Source of the DNA: Aminipila sp047974845
GTDB taxonomy: Bacteria > Bacillota > Clostridia > Peptostreptococcales > Anaerovoracaceae
Direction: 5' to 3'
Length of the DNA: 64,000 nucleotides
NCBI GenBank assembly: GCA_047974845.1
Contig: JBKECQ010000064.1
Span: 9,050 to 73,049, forward strand
Made by a program: the position numbers and the translations under genes. This document shows, piece after piece, positions 46,247 to 55,391 of this stretch. The number at the start of each line of letters is the position of its first letter. Within the stretch, counting starts at the first letter, position 1. The notes beneath the pieces were generated by a model, which did not search any database, was not told the DNA's origin, and saw nothing but the letters and a program-made list of their open reading frames with translations.

Positions 46247-48490
46247 CTACAATATTTCTTTATTAAAATGTCCTCTTGTATCTGATTCTTTATTAAAAAC
46301 AGCTTTATTTGTACCGCCATTTAATTTGATTAAGGCTCTATTTATGATTTTCTCCACTTGCTCCTTTGATTCAGTTGTAAAATTTAATCTGAATGCTTCA
46401 ATTCCTTTTATACTGTGTAGCTCATCTAAAAGGTTCAATGTCTTACCATTAAGTATAGTCATTGTACAATCCTCATGAGAAATAATCGGGAATGTTCCAT
46501 GCTCATCTTTTAGCTCATAGCTGGATTTTTTGCAAATTCCGCATTGATCCATTTTTTTTAGCGGACAATATTTCGTAAACAATAAAGGAGCCTTGCCGTA
46601 AACAATCATTTCAAGCGCAGGATATCCTTGGTTTTCTTTATAATATGAATTAATCAGTTCTTCAATTTGACTCTTATTCAATTCATAAGATAGGGTTACT
46701 CGTTTGGCACCTAATTTATATAATTCATAGCAACTAGTTGAATTAACCACATTTAAAGAATAATCCGTAACAAAAGGATTAGTTTTTCTGTAATGGTAGA
46801 CTCCACCATATCCTCCAATTAGCAACTGCCCTTCTTTTTCCTTATAATCGTTCTGATTTCTTCTAACCACGTTTTCAAAATAAATTTCCTCAATTCCACA
46901 GTTTACGCAAGCTTCATACTGTTCCCTAGTGGTTACAGACGCCGTAAGGTATGGTTTTTCAGGTGCAAAGCTTATTTTTTCTTTTTCTTTTAAGGCTTTG
47001 GTTCTTTTCCTTTGGCTGTTAAGCTTCAAGTCATATAACCTCTGTACAATGTCTCTTCTTGCAGCATTTAAAAGTTTAGCCGGAATAAATGCATTGTATT
47101 CCTCAAAATCTACCTGATTAAGTTCAAATATTGTATCATTTAACCTTGAAAATTGCTTTATTACCTGGTCTTTCGTAGTTGGATTATTAATGGCTACCCC
47201 CAGTAACTCCTCACTCTCATATAAGTAATTAAAGCCTAATCCCGATCCATCTATAACAAGTTTTGAATCCGGATATGCGTACACTCTAATATCTAGTTTA
47301 AAGCGTTTAAATTCTTTTTCCAGTGATGATTCTAACTCTTTGTAGTAGGAGTAATCCTTTGTTATATATACTAAATCACCCTTAGATATTTTTTCTTTGA
47401 TTTTGATATAGCACACATCATCTGCTTTATTGATTAGGTTACCCTCTTTATCATACAGTTTTACTACAGTTAAATTAATATCCTCCTTGTTATGACTTAT
47501 CCTGATAATATCATTTTGATTTAAAGTACGTGTAAGTGTTATTTCATACATATCTTTATAAATCTTGCTGATTCTACCAATTTCATAACCAAAGTTATTT
47601 GCTCTTAAAATGTTTGTAATATCATTTTTATCTTCGTGAAACAAATACCCCTTAGTAAATGTTCTGTTAAATGTTTTACTTAGATTTTCCTTATCTTCTT
47701 TGGTTATATTATCATCTAAGGCCATGCGATATTTTGATACAACATTAGCAACATATGCAGGCTCTTTCATTCTACCCTCTATCTTTAAGGAATCAACTTC
47801 TTTTAAATCATTGATATAATCTATTGTATTTAAATCCTTAGTAGATAAAATATAGCTTTTTCCTAAAGATGTTTCTGTAGTCTTATTTATTAGCTCATAC
47901 TCCTTACGACATGACCCTACACATCTTCCACGATTTCCGCTTCGATAGCCAATTAATCCGGACATAAGGCAGTTTCCAGAATAAGATACACATAGGGCTC
48001 CGTGAACAAAAATTTCTAAAGGTATTTTAGCTATCTTCTTTATCTCTTTTACTTTTTCAATTGGAACTTCTCTGGAAAGAACGACTCTTTTAGCACCAAG
48101 TTCTTTAAATAATAAAGTTCCGTCTAAATCATCTATTCCCATCTGAGTTGAGCAATGAGCTTCCATATCAAGAAAGTTATTAACTATAAAATTAAAAGCT
48201 GCCAAATCCTGAACTATTATCCCATCAACACCGATTTCATTTAATTGGTGCATCTGCTCCTTCATCTCTTCAATTTCATTTTCAAAAACAATGGTGTTCA
48301 TTGTTACATATATTTTAACATTCCTCAGGTGAACATACATAACAGCTTCTTTTATCTCTTCTAAGTCAAAGTTAGATGAGTATGCACGTGCACCAAATTT
48401 TTGCATCCCTAAGTATATCGCATCACAGCCATTAGAAATTGCGGCCTTTAAGGCCTCCATATTTCCTGCCGGTGCCAATAATTCAGTCAT
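46247..48490 (-). CDS. U32-family peptidase-like protein, likely RNA hydroxylation
   Basis: A 747-residue member of the U32 family, with an N-terminal barrel (ELLAPAGNMEALKAAISNGC, about 2-21), the U32 signature around HGALCVSYSGNCLMSGLIGYRSGNRG and GRCVGSC, and a long DUF3656-like C-terminal part. Characterised relatives (RlhA, TrhP) hydroxylate rRNA or tRNA rather than cut collagen, and its Cys set (CxxxC and two more) fits an iron-sulfur site. The long form is closest to RlhA. The ATG at 48490 follows GGAGGGG. The 5' leader is about 150 bases. Confidence 0.82.
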   Translation of the reverse strand: MTELLAPAGNMEALKAAISNGCDAIYLGMQKFGARAYSSNFDLEEIKEAVMYVHLRNVKIYVTMNTIVFENEIEEMKEQMHQLNEIGVDGIIVQDLAAFNFIVNNFLDMEAHCSTQMGIDDLDGTLLFKELGAKRVVLSREVPIEKVKEIKKIAKIPLEIFVHGALCVSYSGNCLMSGLIGYRSGNRGRCVGSCRKEYELINKTTETSLGKSYILSTKDLNTIDYINDLKEVDSLKIEGRMKEPAYVANVVSKYRMALDDNITKEDKENLSKTFNRTFTKGYLFHEDKNDITNILRANNFGYEIGRISKIYKDMYEITLTRTLNQNDIIRISHNKEDINLTVVKLYDKEGNLINKADDVCYIKIKEKISKGDLVYITKDYSYYKELESSLEKEFKRFKLDIRVYAYPDSKLVIDGSGLGFNYLYESEELLGVAINNPTTKDQVIKQFSRLNDTIFELNQVDFEEYNAFIPAKLLNAARRDIVQRLYDLKLNSQRKRTKALKEKEKISFAPEKPYLTASVTTREQYEACVNCGIEEIYFENVVRRNQNDYKEKEGQLLIGGYGGVYHYRKTNPFVTDYSLNVVNSTSCYELYKLGAKRVTLSYELNKSQIEELINSYYKENQGYPALEMIVYGKAPLLFTKYCPLKKMDQCGICKKSSYELKDEHGTFPIISHEDCTMTILNGKTLNLLDELHSIKGIEAFRLNFTTESKEQVEKIINRALIKLNGGTNKAVFNKESDTRGHFNKEIL

Positions 48491-48659
48491 TTTCCCCTCC
48501 ATTCTACTCTCTGCTCTCTGCTCTTCTGAAAGTGTTACAAACCGATTGCAGAGCTTCTCTATTTATACTATTTTTGTTTTTTTCTTTAATACAGGCCTTA
48601 TCTAATTTATCAAAAAACCTTATCAAAAGCCTAAGAGGCTTGTCTAAATTCACTACAGT

Positions 48660-48688
48660 ATAATAACAATTCACAATGCAAATCACAA
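48660..48688 (-). promoter_or_regulatory. Promoter of the U32 gene
   Basis: TTGTGA (48683-48688) and TATTAT (48660-48665) with a 17-base spacer on the minus strand. Confidence 0.55.
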
Positions 48689-48764
48689 GAAAATTTGCTA
48701 AAATAATGAAAGCTGTTTAAGCATATTAAATACTGCTACCTAAATAAATAATTAATTAATTAAA

Positions 48765-48806
48765 ATAAAAAAACTCTAAACCCATCATTTTTACGAGTTT
48801 AGAGTT
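48765..48806 (-). terminator. Terminator of the tRNA operon
   Basis: A perfect 10-bp stem AACTCTAAAC (48772-48781) with GTTTAGAGTT (48797-48806), followed by seven T on the minus strand. Confidence 0.9.
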
Positions 48807-48813
48807 ATTTTCA

Positions 48814-48888
48814 TGGAGGCGGCACCCAGATTTGAACTGGGGAATAAAAGTTTTGCAGACTTCTGCCTTACCACTTGGCTATGCCGCC
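48814..48888 (-). tRNA. tRNA-Cys (GCA)
   Basis: A full cloverleaf of 75 nt with encoded CCA. Acceptor GGCGGCA pairs with TGCCGCC; anticodon loop CTGCAAA gives GCA; the T arm has GTTCAAATC. Last gene of the six-tRNA operon. Confidence 0.95.
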
Positions 48889-48917
48889 ATATGCCAGTTA
48901 ACAACTGACAGTAAAAT

Positions 48918-48992
48918 TGGCTAGGGTAGAAGGATTCGAACCTTCGCATGATGGAATCAGAATCCATTGCCTTACCGCTTGGCGATACCCCA
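48918..48992 (-). tRNA. tRNA-Gln (CTG)
   Basis: 75 nt with encoded CCA. Acceptor starts TGGGGTA; the 5-bp anticodon stem ATGGA/TCCAT holds loop TTCTGAT, anticodon CTG. It closely resembles E. coli tRNA-Gln. Confidence 0.93.
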
Positions 48993-49014
48993 ACATCTAA
49001 TAAATTTACTTTTA

Positions 49015-49091
49015 TGGGGTGGGTAATGGGATTCGAACCCACGAATGCAGGAGCCACAACCCTGTGTCTTAACCACTTGACTATACCCACC
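49015..49091 (-). tRNA. tRNA-His (GTG)
   Basis: Anticodon stem CAGGG/TCCTG with loop TTGTGGC gives anticodon GTG. Acceptor GTGGGTA/TACCCAC, CCA encoded. The extra G-1 typical of tRNA-His is encoded at 49091. Confidence 0.94.
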
Positions 49092-49123
49092 ATATTGTGT
49101 AAGCTACATTTTTTTAAAAAAAA

Positions 49124-49200
49124 TGGCGACCTGGATCGGGCTCGAACCGACGACCTCCAGCGTGACAGGCTGGCATTCTAACCAACTGAACTACCAGGCC
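49124..49200 (-). tRNA. tRNA-Asp (GTC)
   Basis: 77 nt with encoded CCA. Acceptor GGCCTGG; anticodon loop CTGTCAC gives GTC; T arm GGTTCGAGCC. Confidence 0.95.
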
Positions 49201-49229
49201 ATAATCCAAAATATAGCTTGAATTTTATT

Positions 49230-49305
49230 TGGTGGGCGTAATAGGGCTCGAACCTATGACCCTCTGCTTGTAAGGCAGATGCTCTCCCAGCTGAGCTATA
49301 CGCCC
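49230..49305 (-). tRNA. tRNA-Val (TAC)
   Basis: 76 nt with encoded CCA. Acceptor GGGCGTA/TACGCCC; anticodon loop CTTACAA gives TAC. Confidence 0.95.
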
Positions 49306-49313
49306 AAATAAAA

Positions 49314-49390
49314 TGGTAGCGGCGAGTGGATTCGAACCACCGACCTTCCGGGTATGAACCGGACGCTCTAGCCAACTAAGCTACACCGCC
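49314..49390 (-). tRNA. tRNA-Met (CAT), elongator type
   Basis: 77 nt with encoded CCA. Acceptor GGCGGTG; anticodon loop TTCATAC gives CAT. The first base pairs normally and the three G-C pairs of initiators are absent in the anticodon stem context, so an elongator is more likely than an initiator or Ile2. First gene of the tRNA operon. Confidence 0.88.
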
Positions 49391-49427
49391 ACAATGTTTT
49401 CAGCACTTTGCGCCGTCAACATTTAAT

Positions 49428-49456
49428 ATATTACCACCTACAGTAAATAATGTCAA
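49428..49456 (-). promoter_or_regulatory. Promoter of the tRNA operon
   Basis: Perfect TTGACA (49451-49456) and TAATAT (49428-49433) with a 17-base spacer, 38 bases before tRNA-Met. A strong site fitting stable RNA. Confidence 0.85.
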
Positions 49457-49479
49457 CAGATTTTTTTATAATATTTTAT

Positions 49480-49950
49480 TGTTTTTTGTCGTTTTTATTT
49501 CAGCCATAATTTACCGTTGATATTTCAACACTTTAACAGTGTCAACTTTTAAATCAGCATATCTTATTATTTACAAAATCTAATAAATAATACTAATTTT
49601 TTATTTTAAATTATTATTTTTTATCTAAAAAAAATTTTAAAATAAATAAAATTATTACACCTAAGCTGCGTGACAAAGGATATATTAATGCAATTTTTTT
49701 TACATTATACCATTTTTTATCAATTTCCTCATTTATTTTTTTATAAATATTTTTATAAGTATTCTTATTAATTTTCTTATAAGTATCCTTATTAATATTC
49801 TTGTCAATATTTATAAAGTTATAATTATCAAAAAGCAAACACTAAATATGGTAATAAGAATAGGAATATTATCTTTTTCTTTTATTCTTATTTCAAATTA
49901 TTATTTCACACCTCATACATTCAAAATTATTATTACTGTTAATAATTTTA
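49480..49950. repeat. AT-rich spacer with tandem repeat of about 24 bp
   Basis: Between the tRNA promoter and the MFS terminator. At about 49735-49810 diverged units of CTTATAAGTATCCTTATTAAT repeat about three times. A 74-codon frame on the minus strand (49614-49838) runs through the repeat, starts with TTG and has no ribosome site; its Lys/Asn-rich product (YKKINKNTYKNIYKKIN) mirrors the DNA repeat. I do not call it a gene. Confidence 0.6.
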
Positions 49951-49952
49951 AT

Positions 49953-49974
49953 AAAAAAACCGCTATAAGCGGTT
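49953..49974 (-). terminator. Terminator of the MFS gene
   Basis: AACCGC-N5-GCGGTT followed by T-run on the minus strand. Confidence 0.85.
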
Positions 49975-50006
49975 ATAAAACTTTATTTATTCTTTTAAAG
50001 AGTTCT

Positions 50007-51215
50007 CTAGTTTTTGTTTGGAACCTTGTCAATTGTTGTAAATATAATTACAGCCCCTATACCTGTGACAATTGTGGCAATCATATTTAATAATGTGGCA
50101 CCACTTATATCCAGTATTACTCCACCAATTAGATTTGCAATAACCGAAGTAACCGTGATTGTCATAGTAAATAATGCCTGACCTTTTACAGCCTCTCCCT
50201 TTCTCATTATCTCATCAATAAAGTGCACCATAGCTGGAAGAAAAAGTGCAAATGAAAATAGCTGGAGCAACTGAGCTGCAAAAATCATAGGTACTGACTG
50301 AGCTAAAAAGCAAGCTCCTATTTTTAAGGTAAAACAAACCGAGGCAACTTTTAGCATTAGCTGGCAACTAAACTTAGTCTTTAACCAGTCAAAACAAAAC
50401 ATTGTTGGTATTTCCAAAAAAGCCATAACAGCAAAGATTCTTCCCATATCCTCACTGTTCCCGCCAACATTTGATACAATCTGCATCATAAAACTATTTA
50501 ATATCGCATTACTAAAAAAGATACCTAATATTCCTATGTTTACTATCATAAAGATTTTATTTCTTTTTACAAATGCTACTAAGTTAATTTCCTCTACATT
50601 CTGCTCCTCTATTGCATTTGTCTGATATATCACTTCTTTCGTCGTTTCCTTTGATTTATTGAAGTGAAATTTAGTTAAGGCAAGACTTATTAGCAGTAGA
50701 AAAAGAACAATTTCTCCTGTAATAGGCAAGACAGCCACCCCATGTATTTCTACAAAGGTCCCCAAAATCGCACATAATATTGAATATGCTAAAGAGCCCA
50801 TACTTCTTGCAATACCAAAATTAATATGTAAACCACTTTCTTGTAGCTTAAAACTAAGAGAATTAAATAGTGGTTGTAATACCGTCAACCATGCAACATT
50901 CAATACAAATATTATTGATAATGCTATTGATTTATGACCTATGACAAACATTCCAAAAGTCAATAGCATCAACACCAAAGTCATAATCTGGCTAAGTCCT
51001 ATTATTGACAGTCTTTTGGATCTGTCCGCAATATCTGCCATTATAGGTTGAAGCATTACCGCCACAATATTTCCCACCGCTAATATTACACCAATCTCTG
51101 AGTTCGTGTAATTTTTTTCTAAAAGAAAAACTGAAGCAAAACTACATATTACTCCATAATACATCCAGTATGTTCCGTGTATAGACGAGTATTCCATATT
51201 CAATAGCTTTTTCAT
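50007..51215 (-). CDS. MFS transporter
   Basis: A 402-residue major facilitator protein with 12 predicted helices and a charged central loop at about 185-210. A motif-A-like loop ADIADRSKRLSIIG lies between TM2 and TM3. The overall form (N-terminal YWMYYGVICSF, VFLLEKNYTNSEIGVILAVG) resembles the LacY/HcaT-like branch, whose members carry sugars, aromatic acids or nucleosides with protons. Substrate unknown. Single gene. Confidence 0.82.
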   Translation of the reverse strand: MKKLLNMEYSSIHGTYWMYYGVICSFASVFLLEKNYTNSEIGVILAVGNIVAVMLQPIMADIADRSKRLSIIGLSQIMTLVLMLLTFGMFVIGHKSIALSIIFVLNVAWLTVLQPLFNSLSFKLQESGLHINFGIARSMGSLAYSILCAILGTFVEIHGVAVLPITGEIVLFLLLISLALTKFHFNKSKETTKEVIYQTNAIEEQNVEEINLVAFVKRNKIFMIVNIGILGIFFSNAILNSFMMQIVSNVGGNSEDMGRIFAVMAFLEIPTMFCFDWLKTKFSCQLMLKVASVCFTLKIGACFLAQSVPMIFAAQLLQLFSFALFLPAMVHFIDEIMRKGEAVKGQALFTMTITVTSVIANLIGGVILDISGATLLNMIATIVTGIGAVIIFTTIDKVPNKN

Positions 51216-51404
51216 TTATTCTATACTCCTTGTTATGTAGATATAGTTACAAGCAAAGTTTATAATATATTTAATGTTTATATGTTTATATGTCTATATT
51301 TTCTTACCTATCAATTTATAACAACGAGATTATTATAGCATAACTTTTTTCAATTTAATTAGATATTTTTTATTTTATATATGCTAATATCATGACTTTA
51401 ATCA

Positions 51405-51432
51405 TAAAAAACGAGAGGCATATGCCTCTCGT
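51405..51432 (-). terminator. Terminator of the NitT/TauT-type operon
   Basis: A perfect palindrome (51411-51432; ACGAGAGGC-ATAT-GCCTCTCGT) followed by T-run on the minus strand. Confidence 0.92.
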
Positions 51433-51525
51433 CCTACTCATTTGATGTTGTTCTATTAACTATAGGCTAAACACTGGATTTTGATTAAACCATTTGCATT
51501 AATATTTTCAAGAACAGATAATAAA

Positions 51526-52536
51526 CTAATTCTCCTGAACCTTTTCTGCATAAGTGTTATTTACTATTTTGTCATACGGAGCCTTCTCCTTAAGTTCCCC
51601 AGCCTGTGTCATAACCTCCTGTAACAAATCAAAAGATTGCTCTTTTAAAACCGGAGTTTTAGACCATGCATCAATATCTTTGTATCTTTGAATAACTGTT
51701 GTTAATATCTCCACATCTGTATCCGGGAATGAAGGAGCAACAGTTTCTGCAATTTCCGCAGCACTATGGCTGTCAACCCATTGTTGACCCTTATATACAG
51801 CCGATGTAAATCTGTTAATTAAATCTGCGTTCTCATCTATATAGCTTTTCTTTGCAAAATATGCTGTATAAGGAATTTCTCCACTTTCCTCTCCTATGGA
51901 TGCGACTATGTAGCCTTTTCCTTCATTTTCAAGCATTGATGCAGTAGGTTCAAACAAAGTAACGTAATCACCGGTACCACTTGTGAACGCACCTGCCATT
52001 AATGCAAATTGAATGCTGTTATCTAAAGTTGTATCCTTAGCCGGGTCTATTCCATTCAACTTCATGACATATTCAAGAGTCATATAAGGAACTCCACCTT
52101 TTCTTCCCGGCAATACCACTTTACCTTTCACCTTATCCCATGTAAAGTTGTCATCTTTCTCTCTGCTAACTAAGAAAGATCCGTCCTTTTGTGTTAACTG
52201 TGCAAATACCTGAGTATAATCCTCTTTGCCTTCATTATAGACATAAATAGATGCTTCCGGTCCTGCAAATCCGATGTCTACATTTCCTGATAATACCGCA
52301 GACATAACTTTATCTGCCCCTTGGCCATTTGATAGTTCAATTTCTATTCCCTCATCTTCAAAAAATCCTAAATTTATTGCAGCATATTGTGGTGCATAAA
52401 ATATTGAATGTGTAACTTCACACACAGTTACCTTTTCAACCTTTTTATCATCTGTAGAAGATGTGCAACCTGCAAGCATAGGCAGTGCCAATACCAACGC
52501 TAAGGCTCCACACAAAAATTTTTGATACTTTTTCAT
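51526..52536 (-). CDS. NitT/TauT-type ABC substrate-binding lipoprotein
   Basis: A 336-residue lipoprotein (lipobox LAGCT, Cys24). The NMT1/SsuA-like fold shows VCEVTHSIFYAPQYAAINLGFFEDEGIEIEL, shown here only as the segment HSIFYAPQYAAINLGFF, then GNVDIGFAGPEASIYVY and GRKGGVPYMTLEYVM. Relatives bind sulfonates, nitrate or thiamine-pyrimidine precursors; there is no thi, ssu or nit gene nearby to decide. Last gene of the ATPase-permease-binding protein operon. Confidence 0.85.
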   Translation of the reverse strand: MKKYQKFLCGALALVLALPMLAGCTSSTDDKKVEKVTVCEVTHSIFYAPQYAAINLGFFEDEGIEIELSNGQGADKVMSAVLSGNVDIGFAGPEASIYVYNEGKEDYTQVFAQLTQKDGSFLVSREKDDNFTWDKVKGKVVLPGRKGGVPYMTLEYVMKLNGIDPAKDTTLDNSIQFALMAGAFTSGTGDYVTLFEPTASMLENEGKGYIVASIGEESGEIPYTAYFAKKSYIDENADLINRFTSAVYKGQQWVDSHSAAEIAETVAPSFPDTDVEILTTVIQRYKDIDAWSKTPVLKEQSFDLLQEVMTQAGELKEKAPYDKIVNNTYAEKVQEN

Positions 52537-52581
52537 ATAAAAACCCCTTTCAGTTTTATATTATGCGGACATTAGTAAATA

Positions 52582-53436
52582 CTAATGTCCGTATATTCTC
52601 ATTACAAATTTTTGTGCAATGACTACTGACTCATACATTAACGCAGCTACTACAGCCAAAATTATTACACTGGCCATTACTAAGTCAAGCTGAAAGACCT
52701 GACCGCCATATACTATTAGATAGCCCAACCCCGCTTTTGACACAAGAAATTCTCCTGCAATAACACCCACAAGAGAAAGACCAATATTTATTTTCAACGA
52801 ATTGAAAAGGGTTGAAATATTATATGGAAATACTATTTTAGTAAAAATCTGAAACTTTGTTGCCCCAAAGGTTGTTGCCATCTTTATATATTCTTTGTCC
52901 GTATGCTGAAATCCGTTTAACATCTCAAGGACAGTTACTATCAGAGATATTGCTAAGGCCATAAAGATAATAGCTTCTGTTCCTGCTCCTACAATAATAA
53001 TTATTACCGGGCCTAAAGCTATTTTCGGTAAACTATTTAGAACTACTAAATACGGCTCACTTATCTTTGCAATGGTATTACTCCACCAAAGAATAATCGC
53101 CAAGGCTGTACCTGTTATTACACCAAGTACAAACCCTACCAAAGTCTCATAAACCGTTACTCCTATATGCATTAAAAGCCCGTTTTGCGCCATATTTACA
53201 TAAGTATTAAATATCCTTGAAGGTTGACTAAGTATAAAGCTATCAATTAGCCCTACCCTAGCTGAAATTTCCCAAAGTGCAACCAGTATTACCAAAAGAC
53301 CTATCTGCCATGCCAATATAAAACGTTTTTTATTGTTCTCTTTTTTTAAATACAAAAGTCTTTCTTCAGATATTTCTTGCTCTTCTATCTGATTTTGTTT
53401 TGATTTACGGAAGGCTTTAAATTTACTCATTCCCAC
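52582..53436 (-). CDS. NitT/TauT-type ABC permease
   Basis: A 284-residue inner-membrane permease with a charged N-terminus (about 1-33) and six helices. The EAA loop MATTFGATKFQIFTKIVFPYNI is at about 190-210. It forms the channel for the adjacent ATPase. Its start overlaps the end of the ATPase gene by 14 bases. Confidence 0.9.
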   Translation of the reverse strand: MGMSKFKAFRKSKQNQIEEQEISEERLLYLKKENNKKRFILAWQIGLLVILVALWEISARVGLIDSFILSQPSRIFNTYVNMAQNGLLMHIGVTVYETLVGFVLGVITGTALAIILWWSNTIAKISEPYLVVLNSLPKIALGPVIIIIVGAGTEAIIFMALAISLIVTVLEMLNGFQHTDKEYIKMATTFGATKFQIFTKIVFPYNISTLFNSLKINIGLSLVGVIAGEFLVSKAGLGYLIVYGGQVFQLDLVMASVIILAVVAALMYESVVIAQKFVMRIYGH

Positions 53437-54187
53437 CCAGCTCCTTCCATATATAATTAAAATATTTACTAAATTTAGGATTGTTTCTGCAATTTAACGG
53501 CGTCCTATTCTCCATTTCAAAGTTTATATCAAGTACCTCTTTTACAGTGGCCGGTCTGCAACTTAAAATAATAATTTTATCTCCCATACTTATGCCTTCC
53601 GGTATATCATGTGTAACCATAAGTGTGGTAATCTGTTCATTTTTTAAGATGCTATACACATCATCCGTAACCGCCAAACGGGTTTGATAGTCTAAAGCTG
53701 AAAAAGCCTCATCTAAAAGAAGTATATCGGGATTAATCGCCAAAGTCCTTATCAATGCTGCTCTTTGTCTCATCCCCCCGGAAAGCTGAGAAGGATACTT
53801 ATCTCTAAATTCATATAGTTCATAATTCTTTAAAAGCTGTATGGCTCTTTCTTTGTTTTCTTTTGTTATATTTTTCTGTATTTCAAGCCCCAACATTACG
53901 TTTTGATATATAGTTCTCCATTCAAGAAGGTTATCCTTCTGAAGCATATATCCTATGTGGGGTGAAACCCCATCTATTTTTTCTCCATTAACATAAATTT
54001 CACCGGATGTTGGTTTCAACAATCCTGCTATAATAGATAAAAGCGTGGATTTCCCACAGCCACTAGGGCCTACTATGCTGGCAAATTCACCCTTTTCTAC
54101 TTCAAAACTTATATGTTCAAGTGCTGTTGTTTCACCATTTAGTGCTTGATATTTTTCTTGTATACTTTTCACTTCAAGTACTGCCAA
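53423..54187 (-). CDS. NitT/TauT-type ABC ATPase
   Basis: A 254-residue ATPase with Walker A GPSGCGKST, Q-loop MLQKDNLLEW, signature LSGGMRQRAAL and Walker B DILLLDEAFSALD. The TTG at 54187 has AGAGGTG before it and is preferred to a GTG three codons upstream that overlaps that site. First gene of the operon; no riboswitch recognised in the leader. Confidence 0.9.
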   Translation of the reverse strand: MAVLEVKSIQEKYQALNGETTALEHISFEVEKGEFASIVGPSGCGKSTLLSIIAGLLKPTSGEIYVNGEKIDGVSPHIGYMLQKDNLLEWRTIYQNVMLGLEIQKNITKENKERAIQLLKNYELYEFRDKYPSQLSGGMRQRAALIRTLAINPDILLLDEAFSALDYQTRLAVTDDVYSILKNEQITTLMVTHDIPEGISMGDKIIILSCRPATVKEVLDINFEMENRTPLNCRNNPKFSKYFNYIWKELGGNE

Positions 54188-54327
54188 ATATATCACCTCT
54201 GTATACTCATAATAATCTCTTTATATACTATGACTTTTTTAGTGCAGGGGTGATTGTGAAATGTCTATGTAATACCTTATTTTCTTCTGAGTTACTTGCT
54301 AAACACAGTCAAAATTAAGTATTGCTA

Positions 54328-54368
54328 AACAAAATAAAGACTGAACTTAAATCAGTTCAATCTTTATT
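54328..54368 (-). terminator. Terminator after the YjdF-like gene
   Basis: AATAAAGA-x-TGAACT pairs with AGTTCA-x-TCTTTATT (one mismatch, 6-base loop), followed by TTTATTTTG on the minus strand. Confidence 0.7.
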
Positions 54369-54371
54369 ATT

Positions 54372-54476
54372 TAGTAGTTTTTTTAGTGTTTTTTCTAGTG
54401 TTTTTTTCTAGTCGTCTTCTCTAGTCGCTTTCTCTAATTGTTTTCTCTAATCGTTTTTCCTAATCGTTTTCTGTAG
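54372..54476. repeat. Tandem repeat, 13-bp period
   Basis: At least six diverged copies of CTAATCGTTTTCT between the YjdF-like gene and its terminator. The 13-bp phase holds from 54395 to 54472. Confidence 0.9.
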
Positions 54477-54509
54477 CTTATATAATTTTATTCTAGATTT
54501 GTACTCTTA

Positions 54510-55130
54510 TTAAATATAATTAAAATCTTCAACTTTATCTATACCAAGTATCTTATTATGATACTTTCCAAGTGTCACCAATGATATTATTGCGCCACAC
54601 AGTGCAAGCAACATATCCCACTGTGTATCCCATATGTCTCCCTGGGTTCCCAAAAAAGCCTCAGCGGCTGTTCCTGTAAGCTTCGCCACTATGAACTCTA
54701 TTAATTCATAGCCTGCGCTAATAGCAAGGCACATACTTACAACAATATAAAACAACCAAACACCATTCTTTATGACACCCCTTCTGATTAGTACTTCCCT
54801 AATAATCATAGCTGGAATAAATCCCTGAGCAAAATGCCCAAGCCTATCGTAATAATTTCTGCTTAATCCAAAAGCGTCCTGAATCCAATCAAAGATTGGC
54901 ATATCTGCATATGTATAATGTCCTCCAATAATTAAAATTACTGCCTGTACCCAAATTAAACCATAAACCAAATTTGTAAATTGGAATCTAGGATAAATTA
55001 TTATTACCACCAGTATTCCCAAAATTGCAGGAGTAACCTCTAAAAGCCATGTAAACATATCTTTCGGATTAATTGCAGACCAAGTCAAAATTGCTATTAT
55101 GCTAATTAGTAAAACTAAATGAACTCTCAA
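54510..55130 (-). CDS. DUF2238 (YjdF-like) membrane protein
   Basis: A 206-residue membrane protein with about six helices. The family region GGHYTYADMPIFDWIQDAFG with RNYYDRLGHFAQGF, and GYELIEFIVAKLTG with DIWDTQWDMLLALCGA, is well conserved. The paired His/Asp and Glu residues suggest a buried site, but no function is established. Single gene. Confidence 0.8.
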   Translation of the reverse strand: MRVHLVLLISIIAILTWSAINPKDMFTWLLEVTPAILGILVVIIIYPRFQFTNLVYGLIWVQAVILIIGGHYTYADMPIFDWIQDAFGLSRNYYDRLGHFAQGFIPAMIIREVLIRRGVIKNGVWLFYIVVSMCLAISAGYELIEFIVAKLTGTAAEAFLGTQGDIWDTQWDMLLALCGAIISLVTLGKYHNKILGIDKVEDFNYI

Positions 55131-55391
55131 ACCATGCCCCCTTATAATAAATCTCTTTATATTGTTATTTAAATATAATATATATGAGATTAATTTTCAA
55201 ATGCATATATTGGCAAGTTCATTTTTTCTTTTTACTAATACTCAATTATTGATCTGCCCTTAAGTTTTGTATTTGCATAGGTAATTCCTAAACCTACGAT
55301 TAAAGATTAGGAAAATAATATAAATAATATAATATAAATAATATAAAATAATATAATATAATATAAGATGATATAGCGTAGTATACTCTTA
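55131..55391. repeat. AT-rich spacer with ATAATATAA repeats
   Basis: The right part (55314-55375) is a low-complexity run of ATAATATAA-like units. No gene and no clear terminator for the importer operon seen. Confidence 0.6.

Larger units (their letters stand above)
48491..48813. other. Spacer between the tRNA operon and the U32 gene
   Basis: Holds the U32 promoter, its leader and the tRNA terminator. A 60-codon open frame (48504-48686, minus) lies in the leader, but its only starts precede or overlap the promoter and have no ribosome site; I treat it as doubtful. CTCTGCT occurs as a short direct repeat near 48510. Confidence 0.5.

Noticed and set aside
48504..48686. 60-codon frame upstream of the U32 gene
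   Set aside because: Its start overlaps the -35 region of the U32 promoter and has no ribosome site; no recognised family.
48791..49375. Open frames running through the tRNA cluster
   Set aside because: They translate tRNA genes in antisense or sense and have no ribosome sites.
49614..49838. 74-codon Lys/Asn-rich frame on the minus strand
   Set aside because: TTG start without a ribosome site; the protein repeat simply mirrors an AT-rich DNA tandem repeat.
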